Assembly (NCBI RefSeq): GCF_000690055.1 | Contig: NZ_JJNZ01000029.1 | Coordinates: 1-57,658, forward strand | DNA length: 57,658 nucleotides | From: Pseudoalteromonas fuliginea | Lineage (GTDB): Bacteria > Pseudomonadota > Gammaproteobacteria > Enterobacterales > Alteromonadaceae | Reading direction: 5' to 3' | Shown here: positions 35,123 through 46,701 of the stretch, one piece after another | Layout: each line of letters starts with the position of its first letter | Numbering within the stretch: the stretch's first letter is position 1 | Translations under genes and position numbers: made by a program | Notes under the pieces: generated by a model | Told to the model about the DNA's origin: nothing | Database searches by the model: none | The model's input: the letters and a program-made list of their open reading frames with translations, nothing else

Positions 35123-35824
35123 TTACTCACGTCCTGGTAGCTTTTTCCAAGTCACCGTATCGCGCACATATTTAGGCTGAGCGTCGCTCGCTTTTACAAC
35201 ATCACCCGCTAAAAACGCGGCTTCAACATGCGCTAGCATATAACGTGCATCGGGTAATGTAATTTCACTATTAATTGCCACATTTTCAAAGTCATTAAGC
35301 GCATCAGGATAGGTTTTAAAACCCGTGCCCACCGCTACAGATGGCTCAGTGGTTGCTATATAATCATTATTTAGTAAATCAGGTTTTATAACGCATTCTT
35401 GGTTAACTAAAAGCATTAAATTATTTTGCGCTTGGTAATGTGCAAAGTATATTTCACCCATACGCGCATCTATACTTGGGTAAACACTAAGACTGCCGTT
35501 TTGTTCAAACGCTTGTTGCGCCATAATAGCCAGTGTCGAAACACCTACTAGCGGTAAGTTAGTTGAGTACGCTAAACCCTGCGCTATTGCTACACTAATA
35601 CGTACACCAGTGAAACTACCTGGCCCTTGGCCAAAACCGATTACATCTAAATCTTTTAATTTGCAGTTTGCTTTAGTTAACAGCTCATCCACGAGTGGAA
35701 GTATTTTTTGGCTGTGCTGCTGCGGACACTCTTCAAAATGATGAAATGTTTGGCCCTGAAAATGTAAAACAATTGAAAGCGCCTCAGTAGAAGCATCAAG
35801 GGCTAGAATGTTACTTTTTATCAT
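35123..35824 (-). CDS. tsaB: tRNA t6A biosynthesis protein TsaB
   Basis: Predicted 233-residue TsaB, the scaffold partner of TsaD in forming N6-threonylcarbamoyladenosine on tRNA. The ASKHA-type start NILALDASTEALSIVL (about 4-19), the family segment VIGFGQGPGSFTGVRISVAIAQGLAYS (about 60-86) and VGVSTLAIMAQQA are present. Size equals E. coli TsaB (231). It lies 9 bp downstream of yoaA, the common gammaproteobacterial arrangement. Confidence 0.96.
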   Translation of the reverse strand: MIKSNILALDASTEALSIVLHFQGQTFHHFEECPQQHSQKILPLVDELLTKANCKLKDLDVIGFGQGPGSFTGVRISVAIAQGLAYSTNLPLVGVSTLAIMAQQAFEQNGSLSVYPSIDARMGEIYFAHYQAQNNLMLLVNQECVIKPDLLNNDYIATTEPSVAVGTGFKTYPDALNDFENVAINSEITLPDARYMLAHVEAAFLAGDVVKASDAQPKYVRDTVTWKKLPGRE

Positions 35825-35833
35825 TTTATTACT

Positions 35834-37750
35834 CTAATTAATTTGTTGTAAAAATTTATTGGCATCTTCTAAACTTCGTGTTCGGCGCATTGGCGGTAAG
35901 CTTTTTAAAAATACTTGGCCATATTGTCGTGTAACTAAGCGATTATCACATATGACAAGTACACCTTTATCTTTGCTATCGCGTATTAAACGCCCAACAC
36001 CTTGTTTAAGTGCAATAACAGCTTGTGGCAATTGTATATGCGCAAAAGGGTCTTTCCCCTGCATTTGGCAATCTTGCATTTTAGCTTGTAATAATGGGTC
36101 ATCGGGTGCTGCAAATGGCAATTTATCAATAATAACACAACTTAACGTACTGCCGCGTACATCAACACCTTCCCAAAAAGAAGCCGTGCCGAGTAATACC
36201 GCATTACCATGGCGGGTAAATTTCTCTAAAATAATACGCTTAGACATTTGCCCTTGCATATAAACTGGGTAGTCTATTTGTGTAGTTAGCCCTTCGGCTA
36301 CCAAATGCATCATTCGATAGCTAGTAAATAATACAAAACAACGCCCTTGTGCTGATTTTATAAGCTCAAGCGTTAATTTTACAATTGCATGGGGCATATT
36401 ATCAGCGTGTGATTCGGGTAAGTAGCGAGGTAAACACAGCAGCGCCTGATTAGGGTAATCAAATGGGCTATCTACCATCATGCTTTGTTTTGGTTTTAAA
36501 CCTAGGCTTGCATTAAAATGCGCTAGTTTGTTGTCAACCGAAAGTGTTGCTGAAGTGAATACAAAACCTGCGCCCGTGTCTTGCATCATTTGAGCAAACT
36601 TAGCTGATACATTTAATGGCGTTATATTAATTGTTAAATAACGGCGCGTTGTTTCATACCAATAACTAAAGCCGGTTTGGGCTGTATCAAAAACCCGCTC
36701 TAACTGCCCTTTAAACGCAAGTGCACGTTCAAATGGATGCTCAATTTTGTCGCTTCTATCTAGGCAAAGCTTAAGTACTTGGTAAACAAAATCTAAATCA
36801 CTGATCACACGATGAAGTGCTGCGCATATTTGTTTATCACTGAGCTTTTCACGCCAATCGCCACGGCTGCCATCAACGCCAAACTGTAATCGTAAATCAG
36901 CAACGCTTGTCTCAAGCTTATTTAAGCTTTTACCGAGCTGCAGCATATCGGGAATTTCGGCTCTATAAATAGCACGTAAGTCATTAATTAAGTCCACCAG
37001 CTTTTTAGTGCTAACACTTTCACCAAAGTAATCGCTGGCAATTTCGCTTAACTGATGGGCTTCATCAAATATGTAAGCATCTGCTTTTGGCATAAGCTCG
37101 GCAAAGCCGCTTTCTTTTACGGCCATATCGGCAAAAAACAAATGATGGTTAATCACGACAACATCGGCATCGGCCGCAGTTAAACGTGCTTTGCGTATAT
37201 AACAACTTTGAAAGTCTGGGCATTCTTTACCTAAACAATTATCGGTTGTTGAATTTACATAAGGCAGTACTTTGGCATCATCCTCTATACCAATACAATC
37301 AGCTAAATCGCCTGATTGCGTTTCGCTGGCAAATTTAGCAACCATGGCTAGTTGATGCATAACATCAGAGTCGTCCGTAGGTACATGTGCAACATGCTGA
37401 TTAAGCCTGTATGTACATAGATAGTTTGCACGACCTTTTAATAGGGCCGTTTTTTTAGAGGCGCTGAGCGCTTTAACTAATTGAGGTAAATCGCGATGAT
37501 ACAGCTGCTCTTGTAGGGCTTTAGAGCCTGTCGATATTATCGTTCGGCCTTTTGATTTAAGTGCTGGGGCTAAATATGCAAACGTTTTACCCGTACCAGT
37601 ACCGGCTTCAACGACCAATTGCGAACTGTTTTTTAATGCATCAGCAACGGCGACAGCCATATCTATTTGAGGTTGGCGAGGAGTGTATCCATCTAAAGAC
37701 AACGCCAAAGGTCCGGTTGCGCTAAACAGTTGTTTGATAATACCAATCAC
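35834..37750 (-). CDS. yoaA: DinG-family ATP-dependent DNA helicase YoaA
   Basis: Predicted 638-residue superfamily 2 helicase of the XPD/DinG group. Walker A reads EAGTGTGKTFAYLAP (about 48-62), Walker B/DEAH is YIFDEAHQL (about 225-233), and an iron-sulfur cluster is suggested by Cys in NYLCTYR and NCLGKECPDFQSC (about 110 and 172-184). The C-terminal helicase motif VLLGTASFWEGVDVRGSTLSCVII and QGVGRLIRDS are intact. Size matches E. coli YoaA (636), which helps repair stalled forks with HolC. It is cotranscribed with tsaB. Confidence 0.95.
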   Translation of the reverse strand: MIGIIKQLFSATGPLALSLDGYTPRQPQIDMAVAVADALKNSSQLVVEAGTGTGKTFAYLAPALKSKGRTIISTGSKALQEQLYHRDLPQLVKALSASKKTALLKGRANYLCTYRLNQHVAHVPTDDSDVMHQLAMVAKFASETQSGDLADCIGIEDDAKVLPYVNSTTDNCLGKECPDFQSCYIRKARLTAADADVVVINHHLFFADMAVKESGFAELMPKADAYIFDEAHQLSEIASDYFGESVSTKKLVDLINDLRAIYRAEIPDMLQLGKSLNKLETSVADLRLQFGVDGSRGDWREKLSDKQICAALHRVISDLDFVYQVLKLCLDRSDKIEHPFERALAFKGQLERVFDTAQTGFSYWYETTRRYLTINITPLNVSAKFAQMMQDTGAGFVFTSATLSVDNKLAHFNASLGLKPKQSMMVDSPFDYPNQALLCLPRYLPESHADNMPHAIVKLTLELIKSAQGRCFVLFTSYRMMHLVAEGLTTQIDYPVYMQGQMSKRIILEKFTRHGNAVLLGTASFWEGVDVRGSTLSCVIIDKLPFAAPDDPLLQAKMQDCQMQGKDPFAHIQLPQAVIALKQGVGRLIRDSKDKGVLVICDNRLVTRQYGQVFLKSLPPMRRTRSLEDANKFLQQIN

Positions 37751-37833
37751 TTTACAATAAATAATAGCGGGATTTTACGTAAGCTAAACATCAAGGGCAA
37801 GTAATTAAGTAATCGGTTTGAGTATATAAATAA

Positions 37834-37848
37834 GGGAGCAGAGCTCCC
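37834..37848 (-). terminator. Terminator of the M28 peptidase gene
   Basis: GGGAGC-AGA-GCTCCC forms a compact hairpin 9 bp after the stop, followed on the minus strand by TTATTTATAT. The same GGGAGC arms close the neighbouring M4 protease gene. Confidence 0.7.
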
Positions 37849-37856
37849 ATTAGTTA

Positions 37857-39719
37857 TTATTGCGCATTTATAGTTAAGGTTATTCCACTAGCTGCGCTGT
37901 ACCCCTTTAAGTCAATATACCACTTGCCCGCTTGCGGGCTGGTAATACTACACGTTTCAGCATTACCATTTTTATACGGTCTACATTGATATACAGATTC
38001 AGTTGATTGACTGGCAAAATTCACATATAAATCGGCATCGCCTGAGCCACCAGCCATAGTTATATTTAAAGAGGAATACCCTGCTTCTAAGTCTTGTGTA
38101 AACCGCCCCCAATCTCCCGTAGCAACACTAATATCAGTTTCTGTTCGATTAATGGGTTCAATCGCTGTTGTTTCACTATAACTGGCAATAAGAGAAACAT
38201 TAGCAATAGCGTTCCATGCTTCTACCATAACGTAATAAATACCGTTTTGGGCACTCGCAATATCACAACTTTCATTGCTCGATGATGTTGTACTTTTACA
38301 ATCAAAATTTTCTAATGTAGGCGCTGTATTAAATTTAACATATAGGTCTGCATCACCGCTGCCACCTGAGGTAGTAAAGTTTAAGTTACTTGCATTATTA
38401 GGTACCTGTAGCGTATAGATAAGCTGCGCTTTAGCATCACCTGCAAGGCCAGAAACTGCAACACCATTTTGTAACTCATTATTAGCTGGTGGCACTATAT
38501 CACCAGCATTTTTTGCCATTTCAGCTAAATAACTCACAGCAAGTTTTGCAAATTTACTAGCGTGGTCAGCATCAAAATTAGCGTCATTCTGTGTATGAAT
38601 TAGCGGATTAATATCAGCCATCCTAGATTCAAATGGCATTGATGCTGCAAAGCCTTGTTGATACCATGATGCATGATCAGAACACCCATACCCACATTGG
38701 TCAAAACCATAGGTAATGTTAGGTAAGTAGGTATCAATTAACTGACCTAAAAATTGGTTTTGAGCATTTGTAGTGTAATCAGTCATCATTACAATATCTT
38801 CGCTACTGCCATTGTTTCCAGTCATATCAAATTGCACCATGCCGATCACATTTTTTCCTTGTGATTTATAAGATGAAGCAATATCTTTTGAACCTCTTAA
38901 ACCAACTTCCTCTGCAGCAAAAGCCATTATATGAATTGTTTTTTGCGGTTTATAATCATTTTCAACAATCGATCTTAACACTTCAGATAATACAGCAATC
39001 CCCGATGCATTATCATCAGCCCCTGGTGAGCGACCGTTGCTTGGATTTGATTGATTAATTGAGTCTAAATGCCCACCAATAATGACAATTTCATCAGCCT
39101 CTTCATCTCCTGCAATAGTAACAATGACCGACGACTGCGCCCAGCTATGAGTAAAGTAATCAACATTTATATCATTACGTGTAGCTGCTAACTGTTGCCA
39201 GTAATCTTTTAGCCATTGTGAGGCATCTACCCCAGTTTGAGCCGTGTAATAGCGATTATAAAAGCTACTCATCGAATTAACTGTGTTCGTCAAATTATTT
39301 GGACTAATACTATTTATTAATTGCTGAGTTGTTTGCGGATTGTCAATGCTATATGTAGCAGCTAACGCACTTAGATTTTGATTTTGAACGGCAGCTAACT
39401 GCTGAGTGTATTCATTAGCCTCGATTAACGAATCGTGAGCAACAAACCCTCCACAGCGATGATAATTATCATGCATAAACTCACTTAAATGAGCAATATT
39501 TGCAGGCCTTATTTTTAACAAATTCACTGTTTGTAATGTTGTATCTTGTATACTCAATAATTCATCATTTGGTTTAAACGAGTTTTGAACCTGTTTATAA
39601 TGTTTGGCTGCAACGGGATCTATCGTTACCCAAACACTTTCAGTGTCTTGTGCGTATGAGGGTTGGGTAAGTAATAAAGTACTAGCACTGAATAGCATAA
39701 TTTTTATCGCGTGTTTCAT
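37857..39719 (-). CDS. Secreted M28 aminopeptidase with two PPC domains
   Basis: Predicted 620-residue exported peptidase that removes N-terminal residues from peptides. A signal peptide ends at PSYA-QDT. The two-zinc M28 site is visible: IIGGHLDSIN (first His), SPGADDNASGIAVL (bridging Asp), AFAAEEVGLRGS (catalytic and metal Glu), MVQFDMTGNNG, and CSDHASWYQQGFAA (last His), within about 190-390. The C-terminal part carries two PPC domains (about 415-515 and 525-620) of the form SGDADLYV...[18 protein letters not shown] and [10 protein letters not shown]...[12 protein letters not shown]. They are normally cut off after secretion. It resembles the Vibrio/Aeromonas leucine aminopeptidase. It follows the M4 protease with an 89-bp gap. 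Confidence 0.94.
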   Translation of the reverse strand: MKHAIKIMLFSASTLLLTQPSYAQDTESVWVTIDPVAAKHYKQVQNSFKPNDELLSIQDTTLQTVNLLKIRPANIAHLSEFMHDNYHRCGGFVAHDSLIEANEYTQQLAAVQNQNLSALAATYSIDNPQTTQQLINSISPNNLTNTVNSMSSFYNRYYTAQTGVDASQWLKDYWQQLAATRNDINVDYFTHSWAQSSVIVTIAGDEEADEIVIIGGHLDSINQSNPSNGRSPGADDNASGIAVLSEVLRSIVENDYKPQKTIHIMAFAAEEVGLRGSKDIASSYKSQGKNVIGMVQFDMTGNNGSSEDIVMMTDYTTNAQNQFLGQLIDTYLPNITYGFDQCGYGCSDHASWYQQGFAASMPFESRMADINPLIHTQNDANFDADHASKFAKLAVSYLAEMAKNAGDIVPPANNELQNGVAVSGLAGDAKAQLIYTLQVPNNASNLNFTTSGGSGDADLYVKFNTAPTLENFDCKSTTSSSNESCDIASAQNGIYYVMVEAWNAIANVSLIASYSETTAIEPINRTETDISVATGDWGRFTQDLEAGYSSLNITMAGGSGDADLYVNFASQSTESVYQCRPYKNGNAETCSITSPQAGKWYIDLKGYSAASGITLTINAQ

Positions 39720-39780
39720 TAATTGATACCTTTTAAGTCGAGTATTGCCTTTGAGACGAGGGAGTTTTGAAAAATAAAAA

Positions 39781-39798
39781 AGGGAGCGAATGCTCCCT
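39781..39798 (-). terminator. Terminator of the M4 protease gene
   Basis: AGGGAGC and GCTCCCT pair across a 4-nt loop, followed on the minus strand by TTTTTTATTTTTC. It ends 10 bp after the protease stop, so the M28 gene downstream needs read-through or its own promoter. Confidence 0.88.
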
Positions 39799-39808
39799 AG
39801 AAATTAAC

Positions 39809-42521
<2,713 letters not shown>

Positions 42522-43805
42522 ATGAATGCTTGGTACCTCATTTGTTTTCTCTCTGCACTTGCAATTTTTATTGCATTTGCAAATCAGTACATCCTCAAAA
42601 TGCAAACTACTATTGCAATAACTACAGGCTCGGTTGTTATTTCTTTACTTTTGATTGTTGCAGTAAAATTATTAGGCGATCAAAACGCACTTGAAATGAC
42701 AAAAATCGTCTCGAGTATTAACTTTAACGAATTACTCCTCAAAGGTATGTTAGGTTTCTTGCTTTATGCAGGTGCACTGGAAATAAACCTGTTAGCACTT
42801 AGAAAACAACGCTGGGAAATAACGGTGTTGGTACTGTTTTCCACTCTTGTTTCTACTTTTATTGTTGGCTACTTAAGCTTTTACTTATTTGCTTTTCTTG
42901 GCTGGTCAGTGCCTTTTATTTATTGTTTATTATTTGGTGCGCTTATTAGCCCAACCGACCCTATTGCTGTACTTGCTATTATTAAACAAATGCGAGCGCC
43001 AGAAGGAATCTCAGTTCAAGTAGAAGGTGAGTCGCTATTTAACGACGGTATTGGTTTAGTAATATTTACGACCATTTTTTCGGTTGCTTTTTATGGCACC
43101 GATGCACAATTTGGCGATATAGCAGAACTCTTTTTTGTAGACGCCCTAGGCGGTATTGCGTTTGGTTTGGTTATCGCTTTGGTTGGCCACTTTTTAATTA
43201 TTAACAGCCGCGATGTAAATATTCGTTTATTGATAACCTTAACTATTCCTACTGCAGGTTTTGCTGCTGCAAATATTTGGGAAATATCAGGCGCACTTGC
43301 CATGGTAACGAGCGGCATATTAATGGGTAACATTACTCGTACTAAAGCAACCGAGCGCACGGGGCCTGAAGATACTCGTTACGTAAAAGATTTTTGGCAT
43401 GCAACCGATAGCTTTTTAAATGCCCTACTGTTTTTAATAATTGGTATGCTAATTGTGACTATGCCTATTACAATCGGGGAAATTGGCTTAGGCTTACTAA
43501 TGGTACCTGCAGTATTACTAGCACGCTTTATTAGCGTAGGCGCACCCTTTGTTATCTTTAAACGCTTTAGAACTTACGACAAGCACAGTGTTAAAATATT
43601 AACTTGGGGTGGTTTACGTGGCGGACTTGCACTTGCAATGGCGGCAGCAATCCCTCGCGAGCAAGTTTTTGTAGGCGGCTCTGACTTACACAACCTTATT
43701 GTTATTGTTACTTACGTTGTGGTTATATTTTCTATTATTGTACAAGGTTTAACTATCTCGCCGCTTATTCAAAGCAGCATTAAGTCAGCTGAGCAAGCAA
43801 AGTAA
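42522..43805 (+). CDS. CPA1-type Na+/H+ antiporter
   Basis: Predicted 427-residue integral membrane antiporter with about 12 helices, exchanging Na+ (or another cation) for protons. The CPA1 core is clear: GALISPTDPIAVLAIIKQM (about 142-160, with the essential Asp) and VEGESLFNDGIGLVIFTTIF (about 167-186, ND motif). WGGLRGGLALAMAAAIPRE near 365-382 is another family hallmark. It is of NhaP type with a short C-terminal tail. In a marine bacterium it would help keep sodium and pH balance. It stands alone, 523 bp from the divergent protease gene and 200 bp from the next gene. Confidence 0.93.
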   Translation: MNAWYLICFLSALAIFIAFANQYILKMQTTIAITTGSVVISLLLIVAVKLLGDQNALEMTKIVSSINFNELLLKGMLGFLLYAGALEINLLALRKQRWEITVLVLFSTLVSTFIVGYLSFYLFAFLGWSVPFIYCLLFGALISPTDPIAVLAIIKQMRAPEGISVQVEGESLFNDGIGLVIFTTIFSVAFYGTDAQFGDIAELFFVDALGGIAFGLVIALVGHFLIINSRDVNIRLLITLTIPTAGFAAANIWEISGALAMVTSGILMGNITRTKATERTGPEDTRYVKDFWHATDSFLNALLFLIIGMLIVTMPITIGEIGLGLLMVPAVLLARFISVGAPFVIFKRFRTYDKHSVKILTWGGLRGGLALAMAAAIPREQVFVGGSDLHNLIVIVTYVVVIFSIIVQGLTISPLIQSSIKSAEQAK

Positions 43806-43831
43806 TAAATGCTTTGTGAGCAATCAAATCA

Positions 43832-43864
43832 GTAACCAAGTTATTATATAAATCACTTGGTTAC
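43832..43864 (+). terminator. Hairpin after the antiporter gene
   Basis: GTAACCAAGT and ACTTGGTTAC are exact 10-bp inverted arms 26 bp past the stop. The T-run after it is weak (TGTTACTTT), so termination is likely partial. Confidence 0.5.
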
Positions 43865-43955
43865 TGTTACTTTCGTGTTACAAAAACACTTTAAAGTTCT
43901 ATAAATTGTTATCCTTTTTATTTATCTGCTTTGTTTAAATTAATCCGCTTGAAAT

Positions 43956-43974
43956 ACAAATGAAAACAATTATA
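43956..43974 (+). promoter_or_regulatory. Possible Fur box of the FTR1 permease
   Basis: AAATGAAAACAATTATA matches the Fur consensus at about 12 of 19 positions and lies 31 bp before the FTR1 ATG. It makes sense for an iron permease, but the match is modest. Confidence 0.35.
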
Positions 43975-44004
43975 ATTTTGGCTTTTCCTCTGTAGGGCTT
44001 TTCA

Positions 44005-45945
44005 ATGTCCAAAAATAATTCTCACGTGTTTTTTAATTTTGTATCTCTGGGCAAACATCAATTTCATTGTTTTTTTGTGCTTTTTATAATGGCTATGGCA
44101 AGCTTTAATGTGTCGGCCTCACCTAATGAGCAAACAAAAATAAAACAAATTGCACAGCTTGCAGAGTATGTAGGTGTAGATTACGTGGCAGCTGTTGGAA
44201 ATGGTGAAATACTTGACCCTGACGAATATCAAGAAATGACTGAATTTTCGCACGTCATTATTGAGCAAGCTGGACAGCTATCAGGCCAAACCAATGAGTT
44301 TGATACAGTAAAAGCACAAGCTAAAGCACTGCATACAGCGATTGCTAATAAAGCGAGTGTTGTAGATGTACGTGCAGCAAGCTCAGCACTTCGTGAGTCA
44401 CTACTTACCTTTATGCCGCAACTATCGTTACCTACATCACTACTTCCCGTTGAGCAAACTAAAGCGCTTTTTGCTACTAACTGCTCAATGTGCCACGGCC
44501 CAAATGGTCAAGGCGACGGCCCGCTTGCAAAAAACTTATCGCCAGAGCCTACCAACTTTACCGATGAAGAACGCGCAACAAACCGCTCTTTAATGGGGTT
44601 GTTTGACGCTGTAAGTAACGGCATTGACGACACACCTATGGTTGCTTTTACCCAATTTAATGAACAACAACGATGGTCTTTAGCTTTTTATGTAGGTAGC
44701 TTGGCATTTAAAGATGTTCAAAAACCACAAACTGTAGAACAAAACATTACCGCTTCGCAGATTGTAAACCTAAACCCCGCACAATTATCGGCAGGTCAAA
44801 GTGAAGCACAAGCACATTACGTTAAATGGCTTCGTGGTAATCCAGAGCAATTATTTAGCGCTAACAAAAATCCGATAACAGTTACTCGCACGCAGTTACT
44901 TGCAGCGCAAGCCGCACATGCTAAAGGCAATTACTCACAAGCAAGTGATTTAGCAATTAGCGCATACTTAGATGGCTTTGAGCTTGTTGAAAACAACTTA
45001 AATGCCTACGATGAAACACTGCGTAAAAACATCGAAGTACGACTGATGAACCTGCGCCAAACATTCAAAAACGAAAAAGATACGGCCGTTGTTGCCGAAA
45101 AAGTAAGTGCCGCACTAACTCAACTCGCTAAAGCAGATAGCATGCTAAACGAAACTAAGCTAACTGACGGCGCGCTACTTTCAGCAAGTTTAGTTATATT
45201 ACTGCGAGAAGGCTTAGAAGCACTCTTAGTTATTATTGCCCTTATGACTGTGCTTATTAAAACTAAACGCAAAGATGCGCTAAAATATGTACATATTGGT
45301 TGGATAACAGCACTTATTGCTGGTGGTTTAACGTGGGCTGCTGCGCAAACATTAATAGAAATAAGTGGTGCGAGCCGCGAAGTAATGGAAGGTGTTGGCG
45401 CATTATTTGCCGCTGTAATTTTACTGTATGTTGGCGTATGGATGCACAGTAAAACAAGTGCGCAACAATGGCAAAAATATATAAAAGACAATATAGATAA
45501 GCGCCTTGAGTCGGGTACATTATGGGGATTAGCGGGGCTTTCTTTTATTGCCGTATACCGAGAAGTATTCGAAACCGTGCTGTTTTATCAGTCATTATTA
45601 ACGCAAAGCTCGCCTGCTCAATATTCATCTATCGCATCGGGTTTTGCGATAGCTATAGCAATACTGGCTATTATTACGTGGGTATTAATTAAATACTCAA
45701 TTAAATTACCGGTGGCTAAGTTTTTTTACATTACCACTTACCTACTATTTGCACTCTCGTTTGTACTTATGGGCAAAGCCGTTATTGCATTACAAGAGGC
45801 CGATATAATAGGTATTGCGTCGCTACCAATAAGCTTTGATATAGCATGGCTTGGTATAAAATCGACATGGCAAGGTATTGTGGCTCAGGTATGTGTGTTT
45901 GCAATATTTAGCTTTTATATATTTAAAAGCAAAAACCAAGAGTAA
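44005..45945 (+). CDS. Cytochrome c-FTR1 iron permease fusion
   Basis: Predicted 646-residue protein. A signal-like segment (FVLFIMAMASFNVSAS) leads to a periplasmic helical part, then a cytochrome c domain with haem motif CSMCH (Cys160, Cys163, His164) followed by GPNGQGDGPLAKNL. From about 390 to 640 an FTR1 domain has seven membrane helices and the two iron-binding REGLEALL (about 401) and REVFETVLF (about 518) motifs. It would oxidise Fe2+ through its haem, or another partner, and move iron inward, similar to the Ftr1/EfeU family. Haem-fused Ftr1 proteins are found in several marine bacteria. No multicopper oxidase or EfeO/EfeB gene is adjacent. Confidence 0.92.
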   Translation: MSKNNSHVFFNFVSLGKHQFHCFFVLFIMAMASFNVSASPNEQTKIKQIAQLAEYVGVDYVAAVGNGEILDPDEYQEMTEFSHVIIEQAGQLSGQTNEFDTVKAQAKALHTAIANKASVVDVRAASSALRESLLTFMPQLSLPTSLLPVEQTKALFATNCSMCHGPNGQGDGPLAKNLSPEPTNFTDEERATNRSLMGLFDAVSNGIDDTPMVAFTQFNEQQRWSLAFYVGSLAFKDVQKPQTVEQNITASQIVNLNPAQLSAGQSEAQAHYVKWLRGNPEQLFSANKNPITVTRTQLLAAQAAHAKGNYSQASDLAISAYLDGFELVENNLNAYDETLRKNIEVRLMNLRQTFKNEKDTAVVAEKVSAALTQLAKADSMLNETKLTDGALLSASLVILLREGLEALLVIIALMTVLIKTKRKDALKYVHIGWITALIAGGLTWAAAQTLIEISGASREVMEGVGALFAAVILLYVGVWMHSKTSAQQWQKYIKDNIDKRLESGTLWGLAGLSFIAVYREVFETVLFYQSLLTQSSPAQYSSIASGFAIAIAILAIITWVLIKYSIKLPVAKFFYITTYLLFALSFVLMGKAVIALQEADIIGIASLPISFDIAWLGIKSTWQGIVAQVCVFAIFSFYIFKSKNQE

Positions 45946-45984
45946 TGCTAATCTGCTTAAGAGTTTAAGCTAATTGGCATAAGC

Positions 45985-46010
45985 AAAAAGGCCCGCAAGG
46001 GCCTTTTTGA
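45985..46010. terminator. Bidirectional terminator after FTR1
   Basis: AAAAAGGCCC-GCAA-GGGCCTTTTT is a perfect 10-bp stem-loop with T-runs on both strands, between convergent genes. Confidence 0.92.
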
Positions 46011-46045
46011 GTTAATTGCTTATGTATTTAGTAAAGTTGGTATTA

Positions 46046-46282
46046 TCAAGCCCATGTATCTAAATGGGGGTTTTCGTCATCGTCTACGTTAGACTTTTTT
46101 TTACTATTTTGATCATCAAGCATATTGAGCTGTTTCTTTTTTTGTAACTCACGCCTTTTTTTATTCTCTAGTTCAACTTTTTCAGTAGCCGATCCACTTT
46201 GCACACCCGCAATATGGAAAGCGCCTTTTGACTCAACTTCTAGCCTGGTGATTCTTCCTAAATAAGGGATCATGATATCCAT
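46046..46282 (-). CDS. Small hypothetical protein
   Basis: Predicted 78-residue protein I do not recognise. The N-terminal half (MDIMIPYLGRITRLEVESKG) looks structured, with a V-E-S-K-G-A-F-H-I-A-G-V beta pattern; the C-terminal half is a charged Lys/Glu/Asn-rich tail (ELENKKRRELQKKKQ...) probably disordered or helical. No signal peptide. The ATG at 46282 has AAGGAAGT 5 nt upstream and is preferred to one 11 codons earlier. It stands alone between FTR1 and the his operon. Confidence 0.65.
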   Translation of the reverse strand: MDIMIPYLGRITRLEVESKGAFHIAGVQSGSATEKVELENKKRRELQKKKQLNMLDDQNSKKKSNVDDDENPHLDTWA

Positions 46283-46523
46283 ACGTACTTCCTTATTTAA
46301 CTGTTTGATTATCAAAATGCTAAATTTGAATGATAAACAAACAATTATTCGCTAAAATTGCGCTTATTATCTTAATATTATCGACAGTTATAACATATGC
46401 TTTAATTAAGCTAAAAAAAACTTGCCATAATATGGCCGTTTATGTTTTTATGAATGCGAAATTTATTTAAACAAATAACAACTGCACGTTTGCGAACTTA
46501 CGGGCAGTTACATAGGACAAAAA

Positions 46524-46574
46524 ATGCGCTTAAACCTGACAACAGTACATCATCACCACCATTCACCGGAATAA
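46524..46574 (+). CDS. hisL: his operon leader peptide
   Basis: A 16-residue frame, MRLNLTTVHHHHHSPE, with AGGA 7 nt upstream of the ATG. Five consecutive His codons act as the sensor: when charged tRNA-His is scarce the ribosome stalls there and the downstream antiterminator forms. E. coli HisL has seven His codons. It is followed by the classic set of competing stems. Confidence 0.93.
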   Translation: MRLNLTTVHHHHHSPE

Positions 46575-46680
46575 CCTGTCAGGTCTTTCGCTGAGAGGTT
46601 ATTCCTAAAAGGAACCTCTGGCGATTCAAATAACATTGATTCATTTTCGCCCTGAGGTTCCCCTCGGGGTTTTTAGTTTT
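46524..46680 (+). promoter_or_regulatory. Histidine attenuator
   Basis: Alternative stems are visible. A:B pairs ACCTGACA (46534-46541) with TGTCAGGT (46577-46584). B:C pairs GGAATAACCT (46568-46577) with AGGTTATTCC (46596-46605). C:D pairs AGAGGTT (46594-46600) with AACCTCT (46613-46619). The antiterminator D:E pairs 46611-46623 with 46649-46661 (GGAACCTC with GAGGTTCC, plus GGCG with CGCC). The terminator E:F pairs CCCTGAGG (46650-46657) with CCTCGGGG (46662-46669), then TTTTTAGTTTTT. His-codon stalling would select D:E over E:F, letting transcription reach hisG. Confidence 0.92.
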
Positions 46681-46701
46681 TAAATTAAAGGAAAATGAAT
46701 A

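Noticed and set aside
46422..46451. TTGCCA and TTTTAT as the his promoter
   Set aside because: Plausible spacing (18 bp) but weak boxes; other pairs in the same region score similarly, so no promoter is called.
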